Assembly (NCBI RefSeq): GCF_023897015.1
Contig: NZ_JAMHFY010000002.1
Coordinates: 124,001 to 188,000 of the forward strand
DNA from: Desulfosporosinus nitroreducens
GTDB lineage: Bacteria > Bacillota > Desulfitobacteriia > Desulfitobacteriales > Desulfitobacteriaceae
Reading direction: 5' to 3'
Length of the DNA stretch: 64,000 bases
Part shown: positions 58,952 to 64,000 of the stretch, one piece after another
How the letters are laid out: every line of letters starts with the position of its first letter
Numbering within the stretch: the stretch's first letter is position 1
The notes under the pieces: generated by a model
Databases searched by the model: none
What the model was told of the DNA's origin: nothing
Seen by the model: only the letters and a program-made list of their open reading frames with translations
Translations under genes and position numbers: made by a program

Positions 58952-59062
58952 CTGGATCAACCTCTCTCAATTCAAACGGTAAACCGCCATGTTTGACCGT
59001 AAAAATTCACTTAAACTTTTCTTTTACTATCATAAGTTGTGTTTGTCCAAATGGCAAGTTAG

Positions 59063-59416
59063 TTAAGTGTCTATACTCTTAATTCCATTTTTAATGTTTG
59101 CCGTTATCTGCTCTATTAACTCTTGAAATTTTGAATTAGCTTCGTTTGATAGTAATACTTGACGGTTTCTTACGCATGCAGTTTCCATTTCTTTAAGTTT
59201 TTCTTGTTCTACTTTACTCAATTCCAATCCCGCCATTTGTCTCCCATGATATTCCTGCTTCACCTTTTGTAAATTTTCAACTAACTTGCGGGCTTCCGTA
59301 TTATGAAGAAGATCATGTTCTGCCTTTTTGAAATCTCGATACACAGTTGTTTGAGCAATAGCCTCTCCAAGTTCTGTACTCTTCTTTATAATATCCTCAA
59401 GTTGATCCATATACAT
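59063..59416 (-). CDS. YlbF/YmcA family protein
   Basis: The 117-residue all-helical protein fits the YlbF/YmcA (DUF964) family: DIIKKSTELGEAIAQTTVYRDF, HDLLHNTEARKLVENLQKVK and QVLLSNEANSKFQELI. In Bacillus the YaaT-YlbF-YmcA complex carries Fe-S clusters and acts with RNase Y in mRNA processing, competence and sporulation. The CxxC tail needed for a cluster is not obvious here. Two start codons (codons 1 and 3) are possible. Confidence 0.8.
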   Translation of the reverse strand: MYMDQLEDIIKKSTELGEAIAQTTVYRDFKKAEHDLLHNTEARKLVENLQKVKQEYHGRQMAGLELSKVEQEKLKEMETACVRNRQVLLSNEANSKFQELIEQITANIKNGIKSIDT

Positions 59417-59483
59417 TATCCTTCCTTAATGAGTTCGATAATCAGTTATAACTATTCTTAGCCAAGAGCATTACTTTTAACCA

Positions 59484-59771
59484 TTACTCACTAACCGCAT
59501 CTACTTTTATCCCTACTGTCATAACTTCTAAGATCTCATTTTCCTGAATATCTTCCGAAAACATGTCTGCCAAGGGCTGGGATACCCATACCCCTTCTTC
59601 ATTTTTTAACAGTCTGCGTTTATTTTCTTCCACTTTCCACGTATCTTCAAGAATAGTTTCTGTAGATTGTTCTCTTAGAGACTCTTTCATAAGTTCTACG
59701 AGATGATTTAGCATTGAATCATCATAATCTTCAAGGGCTACATTTACATATGCGCTCAGTGTTCTTATCAT
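59484..59771 (-). CDS. Hypothetical protein
   Basis: A 95-residue acidic protein with AYVNVALEDYDDSMLNHLVE, a helical middle with many glutamates, and a beta-rich end (ILEVMTVGIKVDAVSE). GAGAGGG precedes the ATG. I do not recognise it. It is transcribed in the same direction as the YlbF-like gene, 67 bases before it, and may be its partner. Confidence 0.55.
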   Translation of the reverse strand: MIRTLSAYVNVALEDYDDSMLNHLVELMKESLREQSTETILEDTWKVEENKRRLLKNEEGVWVSQPLADMFSEDIQENEILEVMTVGIKVDAVSE

Positions 59772-59845
59772 TAATAACCCTCTCTTTTAATCAATTCCGA
59801 CACTCCCACTTCTTCAAGTGGGTGTTCCCTATTCTACTTCGGTGA

Positions 59846-59870
59846 CGATAGTCTCCAGCGGAGAGTATCG
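59846..59870. repeat. 25-nt hairpin repeat, copy 1
   Basis: CGATAGTCTCC and GGAGAGTATCG form a near-perfect stem with a 3-nt loop (AGC). The unit agrees with copy 2 in 22 of 25 bases. Confidence 0.7.
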
Positions 59871-60001
59871 CCGAGCGCCTTTCCCAATAGGAACACTTGG
59901 CGCAAAGGAGGTAGACTCCATCCTACGGCGCGAATGTATTCGTCTGTGGATATGCCCTATCCTCAGCGCAATTGTATTCGTTACGGGCCGTGCGCTTTCG
60001 G

Positions 60002-60026
60002 CGATAATCTCCACCGGAGACTATCG
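60002..60026. repeat. 25-nt hairpin repeat, copy 2
   Basis: CGATAATCTCC and GGAGACTATCG form the same stem with loop ACC. Flanking bases extend the match to copy 1 in inverted orientation, including TTCGGTGACG (59837-59846 and the complement of 60041-60050). Confidence 0.7.
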
Positions 60027-60234
60027 TACTGGGAGACTTACGTCACCGAAGTCTCGATGTTCAGCTTTAGCTGAACGAGTTCACTTGCCCGCCCGCAAAT
60101 CGTTTACTTCTATTAACTATACACGTACTGTGAGAAGCATCTATATCCCTATAAATTCAATTCCCAATACACAAGAGACATCTAGAGCATTTCAATTTAC
60201 ATGTCTCCTTGTGTTTTCACTTTAGGTAATTAAA

Positions 60235-60993
60235 TCAGTTCAAGGACAAAAAGTTATTAATAGCTTTATTAACCTGACCCGGTTGCTCTAGCATAGCCAT
60301 ATGTCCAGCCTCTGTTATAAGAGCTATGGTTGAATGAGGTAATTCTTTGCAAAGGTGTTTAGAGTATTTAAGGGGAGTCATTTGATCATCTTGCCCACAA
60401 ATGACTAAGGTTGGGTTGTTGATGTCTTGGATACGATCCATGATATTAAATTCATTACAAGCTTGTAAATCAGCTTGATAAACTTCGATTGGTACACTTT
60501 TCATTTCTTGAGTTGCTATTTCTAGAATATCTGGGGAAATAGTGCTTGCATAGCTGTATTTAACAATTTGGAGAGGATGTTTACCCATAGATAGTAAATC
60601 TAAAAACGAAGAGCTTACTGGCAGTCTTGCCCCACTGCCGATAATAATTAATCCTTTCAGCGCTTCTGAATGTTCTAAACCCAAATCTAAAGCTATTGCC
60701 CCGCCCATAGAATGCCCAACAATATAAAACATTTTCGACTCTAATGCTTGCGCAAAACCCCAAACAAATTCCCGATACCCGGTTATACTTTCAATTGCCG
60801 AACCTTCTGAACGGCCATGTCCAGGAAGATCTGGGGCAATCAAATTGCAGCCCTGGATTCCGGCTAACTGACAGACCCAATTTCCGCTGGTTCCTCCCGC
60901 ACCGTGGACAAATACTACAGTAGGGAGACCTGCCTGAAAATCACAACTTTGTCGATAATATGAGCTCTTTCCTAAAATTTTTATATACGGCAC
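60235..60993 (-). CDS. Alpha/beta-fold hydrolase
   Basis: The 252-residue hydrolase has the oxyanion loop VFVHGAGGTSGNW, the nucleophile elbow IVGHSMGGAIAL (Ser of GHSMG), an acid in VICGQDDQMTP and the histidine in EAGHMAMLEQP. It could be a carboxylesterase or a lactonase; the substrate is unknown. It stands alone. A hairpin (ACACAAG...AGACAT with ATGTCT...TTGTGT, about 60169-60215) lies after its stop. Confidence 0.88.
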   Translation of the reverse strand: MPYIKILGKSSYYRQSCDFQAGLPTVVFVHGAGGTSGNWVCQLAGIQGCNLIAPDLPGHGRSEGSAIESITGYREFVWGFAQALESKMFYIVGHSMGGAIALDLGLEHSEALKGLIIIGSGARLPVSSSFLDLLSMGKHPLQIVKYSYASTISPDILEIATQEMKSVPIEVYQADLQACNEFNIMDRIQDINNPTLVICGQDDQMTPLKYSKHLCKELPHSTIALITEAGHMAMLEQPGQVNKAINNFLSLN

Positions 60994-61289
60994 TATTTAA
61001 TCCCCTTTACATTCGTTTATAAGTTGATTTGAAAATCTTCCAATATTCTGATTACTACATTTAGTAAGCATGATAATAGCAGTTTAGTCAATAGTTGTTT
61101 TTCTTAACAATTATTTATAGTTCAAATTCTTAAGTGATGGGCAATTGGCATTAGATTACGAAATTCGGGAAACCTAAGTTAGTTTAACTCGTTCAATGAA
61201 AGTTGAACATCCACCTCCCTCTTGAAGGGAGAGACTTATGCTTGGATAAATTCAAATACATTTTCTTTTAAGAAAGGAGACGAAAACAG
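60994..61289. other. Leader of the 42-residue gene
   Basis: No larger gene. It contains a segment (61137-61180) similar to the leader of the gene at 56892, and a small hairpin CTCCCT/AGGGAG (61213-61230). AAAGGAG lies 10 bases before the GTG of the next gene. Confidence 0.45.
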
Positions 61290-61418
61290 GTGGGCAATAA
61301 GAAAACGGATAAATCGAGAACTCATGCCGCCAATCTTGATGACAAACGTCCAAACTCAGATAACGATAAGAAAAAGGTTCCAACCAATACAACAAATAAT
61401 CCCAAGAACCCCTTATAA
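61290..61418 (+). CDS. Small hydrophilic protein, 42 residues
   Basis: A very polar microprotein read from GTG (GNKKTDKSRTHAANLDDKRP, then SDNDKKKVPTNTTNNPKNPL). It has no hydrophobic core and is rich in lysine and asparagine, like small acid-soluble or coat-associated spore proteins; that class is inference. The ribosome binding site AAAGGAG and a 15-bp terminator directly after the stop support it. A longer frame over the same bases (61222-61518) is its shadow. Confidence 0.6.
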   Translation: MGNKKTDKSRTHAANLDDKRPNSDNDKKKVPTNTTNNPKNPL

Positions 61419-61434
61419 GACTTTCAAGCATTAT

Positions 61435-61472
61435 AAAGTGGCTGTAACAAACTCTGTTACAGCCACTTTTTT
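61435..61472 (+). terminator. Strong terminator
   Basis: AAAGTGGCTGTAACA and its exact complement (15 bp) enclose a 5-nt loop, followed by TTTTTT. It ends the 42-residue gene. Confidence 0.9.
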
Positions 61473-61508
61473 AGTTATCACTTTTTCAGAAACCTTGACG
61501 TTCCGTTC

Positions 61509-61634
61509 TCAAGACTGATTCTCTGCGGCTTCTTTAGCTTTTTTCTGTTCTTGCTTAAATTCCGCACTTCTAGAATCATACTTAGCACTGGTATACCCTT
61601 TAGTATGTTTTTGTATTTCACCTGACTTTTTCAT
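61509..61634 (-). CDS. Small lysine-rich protein, 41 residues
   Basis: A microprotein (MKKSGEIQKHTKGYTSAKYD, then SRSAEFKQEQKKAKEAAENQS) with GGAGG 6 bases before its ATG. It is charged and probably helical in the C-terminal half. It converges with the previous small gene across the terminator. I do not recognise the family; similar tiny basic proteins occur in spore formers. Confidence 0.6.
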   Translation of the reverse strand: MKKSGEIQKHTKGYTSAKYDSRSAEFKQEQKKAKEAAENQS

Positions 61635-61798
61635 ACTTACCTCCACGAATCTTTATTCACTTCAGTACCTATGTTTAGTATGTTTCAGCAGTGTGAATAT
61701 CATGTGCGTTTCAAAAACTTCTGTCACCTTTTTGTCAATCAATAAATATCATGCTAGCAGAGTATAAAAACTGAATATTTCCAGATAGAGGTGATCAT

Positions 61799-63118
61799 AT
61801 GAATTTAAGCTTTAAATTATCCCGATCTAATTATAGAAATCTAGTTATAGGAACGGATACAAAAATCCCACTGAAGAGTGGTCAGTACACAACAGCCATC
61901 AATTTTGATAACGCAGCTTCTACCCCGCCTTTTGTTTCAGTTATGGAGGAAATAAATCACTTTGCTTCCATGTATTCATCCATTCATAGAGGCACAGGTT
62001 ATAAATCACAGTTTTCTTCTAAAGTCTTTGAAGAAGCACGATCAATTGTTCTAAAATTCGTTAATGCCGATCCCTCTCGAGATACAGTTATTTTTGTCAA
62101 AAATACCACTGAGGCAATTAATAAATTATCTTATCGTTTATGGGATGGAAACAAAAGAAGTGTTATCTTGTCAACCTGGATGGAACACCATTCTAACGAT
62201 CTTCCTTGGAGAAACAAGTTTCAAGTTGATTATGTTCAGACAGATTCCTCTGGAAAATTGAGTCTCGAGGATCTAGAGAGCAGATTAATCAAGCACAAAG
62301 GGAATGTTAAACTTGTAACAGTCACTGGAGCATCCAATGTCACAGGGTATGTAAATCCAATACATAAAATAGCTGAGTTGACTCATCGCTACCAAGCAAA
62401 AATACATGTTGACGGAGCACAATTGGTTCCTCATAACTCTGTCAACATGAACCCAAAAAATCCGCTTCAAAGCATTGACTATCTGACCTTTTCAGGGCAT
62501 AAGATGTACGCACCTTTTGGAACCGGAGTACTTATCGGTCCACAAGAAACCTTCAAAAAAGGAATCTCTGAGTACGTAGGAGGAGGTACAGCCGAAACTG
62601 TCACTCACGATTGGGTAGTATGGGAACCTCCCCCGCATAACGAAGAAGCAGGCACCCCCAATCTAATGGGTGTGGTCGCTCTGACAGCAGCGATTAAGAC
62701 ACTGACCACACTAGGGATGAAAAACATCGACCAATATGAAAACCAGCTTACAAACTATGCTAACTCAAAACTAAGATCGATTCCGGGTATAACAGTTTAT
62801 TCCCATACGGCCCCGGGTGAACCTCGAATCGGCGTAATCCCTTTTAATGTTAACGGTATTGCCCATGAACAAGCAGCTGCAATTTTATCCAATCAGGCGG
62901 GAATTGCGGTTAGAACCGGTTGTTTTTGCACCCAGCCCTATATTCAAAGACTGTTATCTATCTCCCCAAGGCAAATGGATTTATACAGAAAACGCAGAGA
63001 CATTTCCCGACCAGGCGTAGTACGTCTAAGTTTTGGATTGTACAACGATTTTAGTGAAATAGATATTCTGATGCAATTGTTAGAAAGAATCAGTAAGCAC
63101 CCAACATCTTACATTTAA
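61799..63118 (+). CDS. Class V aminotransferase, cysteine desulfurase-like
   Basis: The 439-residue PLP enzyme has INFDNAASTPPF, HVDGAQLVPH, the PLP-lysine motif SGHKMYAPFGTG and the desulfurase-type cysteine in VRTGCFCTQPYIQRLL. This matches the NifS/SufS (CsdA) family, which takes sulfur from cysteine. The first 35 residues are an extension before the core. GAGGTG precedes the ATG. It is 69 bases before a DsrE-like gene on the same strand; together they suggest sulfur trafficking. Confidence 0.87.
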   Translation: MNLSFKLSRSNYRNLVIGTDTKIPLKSGQYTTAINFDNAASTPPFVSVMEEINHFASMYSSIHRGTGYKSQFSSKVFEEARSIVLKFVNADPSRDTVIFVKNTTEAINKLSYRLWDGNKRSVILSTWMEHHSNDLPWRNKFQVDYVQTDSSGKLSLEDLESRLIKHKGNVKLVTVTGASNVTGYVNPIHKIAELTHRYQAKIHVDGAQLVPHNSVNMNPKNPLQSIDYLTFSGHKMYAPFGTGVLIGPQETFKKGISEYVGGGTAETVTHDWVVWEPPPHNEEAGTPNLMGVVALTAAIKTLTTLGMKNIDQYENQLTNYANSKLRSIPGITVYSHTAPGEPRIGVIPFNVNGIAHEQAAAILSNQAGIAVRTGCFCTQPYIQRLLSISPRQMDLYRKRRDISRPGVVRLSFGLYNDFSEIDILMQLLERISKHPTSYI

Positions 63119-63187
63119 TCAACTAATATAAATACCTATTTCTACTAATAATAGGATTTATATGACGATCATAAAGGGGTGCACAAA

Positions 63188-63664
63188 TTGAACAAGAAAA
63201 TGAACCTATTAATGTTTAGCGGCGATTATGATAAGGCTTTAGCAGCGCTTATACTAGCCAATTCCGCCCGAGAGCTTGATGTAGATGTGACTATGTTCTT
63301 CGCGTTTTGGGGGCTTTGTCTCGTTCGTGATCCGGAAAAGGGAAGCTCAGATGACAAAACTCTTTACGAAAAAATGTTTGGAATGGTCACGCCTAAAGGG
63401 CCTGAAGAATTGCATCTTTCGCGCATGAACATGGCAGGTCTAGGAAAACAAATGCTTCTAGAAATGATGGAAGATGATAAAGCTCCTTCTCTGACAGACT
63501 TTCTCAACGGTGCTCGGAAAAAAGGAGTCAAATTTTACGGATGTAAGCTATCTGTTGATGTTATGGGCTTTAAGGAAGATGAATTACTCCCGGAAGTTGA
63601 AATTATAACAGCCAAAGAGTATTTAAGCGATGCTCTTGAATCAGATATGCAACTCTTTATTTAG
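63188..63664 (+). CDS. DsrE/DsrF/DrsH-like sulfur-relay protein
   Basis: The 158-residue protein belongs to the DsrE-like family (DsrE2/peroxiredoxin-like group): NLLMFSGDYDKALAALILAN, VTMFFAFWGLCLVR with the first cysteine, and FYGCKLSVDVMGF with the second. Such proteins carry persulfide sulfur between enzymes. TTG at 63188, 9 bases after AAAGGGG, is the likely start. It probably shares a transcript with the desulfurase-like gene. Confidence 0.85.
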   Translation: MNKKMNLLMFSGDYDKALAALILANSARELDVDVTMFFAFWGLCLVRDPEKGSSDDKTLYEKMFGMVTPKGPEELHLSRMNMAGLGKQMLLEMMEDDKAPSLTDFLNGARKKGVKFYGCKLSVDVMGFKEDELLPEVEIITAKEYLSDALESDMQLFI

Positions 63665-64000
63665 TTATTTCGTTTTTATCCCCAAAGCTTTTTTGGCCAG
63701 CCGGTCAACGTAATCGTTAAACTGATCTCCGCTATGACCGGCAACCTTTTTAAACTCATACAATCCATGGTGCGCGCGCATAAATTCAACATAAGCTTGA
63801 GTAAACTTATTTTTTGCTTGCCAGTCTCCGGTCACCCAAAGAGAAATACCAGAATAGTCATGATAGATACGGATACGTGAGTTCAGCGACTTGGCTTTTT
63901 CTACAGCATGAAGTACTGCGGCAATTTCGCCCGCAACATTTCTCATACTAGCTGCTTCAAGGTCTTCCCCTATCCCGAAACTTTCGAGAACGACTTCACC
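63665..64000 (-). CDS. RNase HI-like protein, 3' part (gene runs off the window)
   Basis: The last 111 codons of a ribonuclease H are present; the frame is open to the window edge. Visible are the catalytic Glu in NVAGEIAAVLHAV, the Asp in IYHDYSGISLWV and AGHSGDQFNDYVDRLAKKA with the last acidic ligand. The motif order fits RNase HI of the viroplasmin-linked type found in Firmicutes, so an N-terminal RNA/DNA-hybrid-binding domain may lie outside. It degrades RNA in RNA-DNA hybrids. Its stop codon abuts the end of the DsrE-like gene. Confidence 0.88.
   Translation of the reverse strand, partial: GEVVLESFGIGEDLEAASMRNVAGEIAAVLHAVEKAKSLNSRIRIYHDYSGISLWVTGDWQAKNKFTQAYVEFMRAHHGLYEFKKVAGHSGDQFNDYVDRLAKKALGIKTK

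Larger units (their letters stand above)
59772..60234. other. GC-richer palindromic island
   Basis: This region is visibly richer in G and C than its surroundings. It holds a CCCACTT/AAGTGGG hairpin (59805-59822), two related 25-nt hairpins (59846-59870 and 60002-60026) and TTCAGCT/AGCTGAA (60060-60075). A minus-strand frame at 59829-60014, ending GKGARRYSPLETIVTEVE, runs into the first hairpin. I read it as a possible IS200/IS605 or REP-type remnant. Confidence 0.4.

Noticed and set aside
61222-61518. 98-codon plus-strand frame
   Set aside because: It reads through a strong terminator in another frame of the 42-residue gene; no ribosome binding site.

Overview
The window reads as chromosome of a low-GC, endospore-forming, sulfate-reducing Firmicute of the Desulfosporosinus/Desulfitobacterium type. 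Three things point there: a dissimilatory sulfite reductase locus (dsrA-dsrB-dsrD-dsrN) with the two-gene DsrMK membrane complex typical of Gram-positive sulfate reducers; a complete carbonyl branch of the Wood-Ljungdahl pathway; and small coat-like and YjcZ-like sporulation proteins with strong AGGAGG-type ribosome binding sites. The genus is inference; the gene content is seen directly.

Layout. 1-11 kb: an OsmC-type peroxidase, membrane proteins of unknown role, a PHP phosphatase, a DnaD/DnaC-like primosome pair, an HD hydrolase, a beta-CASP RNA nuclease and a DegS/DegU-like two-component pair. 11.2-22.3 kb: one long minus-strand operon cooC-acsA-acsB-acsC-acsV-cooC2-acsD-acsE, which encodes CO dehydrogenase/acetyl-CoA synthase, the corrinoid protein, its methyltransferase, its reductive activator and two nickel-insertion ATPases. 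22.8-31.1 kb: a DegV protein, tRNA-Pro(CGG), an acetyltransferase, an FMN riboswitch with ribD-ribE-ribBA-ribH, a sigma factor whose ribosome binding site can be closed by a 14-bp inverted repeat, two coat-like proteins and a DivIVA-like protein. 31.2-42.7 kb: clpB and a CbpA-type J-protein behind a promoter carrying CtsR-like boxes, a lipid kinase, a phosphosugar mutase, a second DegV protein, an iron-sulfur flavoprotein-like reductase, an acetyltransferase and an M18 aminopeptidase.

42.7-44.6 kb is a decaying Flp/Tad pilus locus: frameshifted flp and cpaB, an intact receiver protein, and a cpaE remnant with a stop codon inside the P-loop. 44.9-48 kb: a hypothetical protein, a zinc-ribbon protein, a nitrilase-family amidase and a LysR regulator. 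48.1-56.2 kb: dsrN, dsrD, dsrB, dsrA, a ferredoxin, a broken CoA-disulfide-reductase/rhodanese gene, dsrK and dsrM. The two dsr units share a TGTGTAAATTA-type upstream motif. 56.4-64 kb: two YjcZ-like microproteins, an unrecognised 250-residue protein, an RNA methyltransferase, a YlbF-family protein, a GC-richer palindromic island that may be an IS200/IS605 or REP-type remnant, an alpha/beta hydrolase, two lysine-rich microproteins, a class V aminotransferase (cysteine desulfurase-like), a DsrE-family protein and the 3' part of an RNase H gene.

Together the core loci describe a cell that reduces sulfite with DsrAB/DsrMK and can oxidise or fix C1 units through CODH/ACS. I found no single large unknown system. 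The most interesting signals are regulatory (CtsR boxes, the shared dsr motif, the sequestered ribosome binding site), the pilus locus caught in decay, the repeated 25-nt hairpins near 60 kb, and a few short genes.
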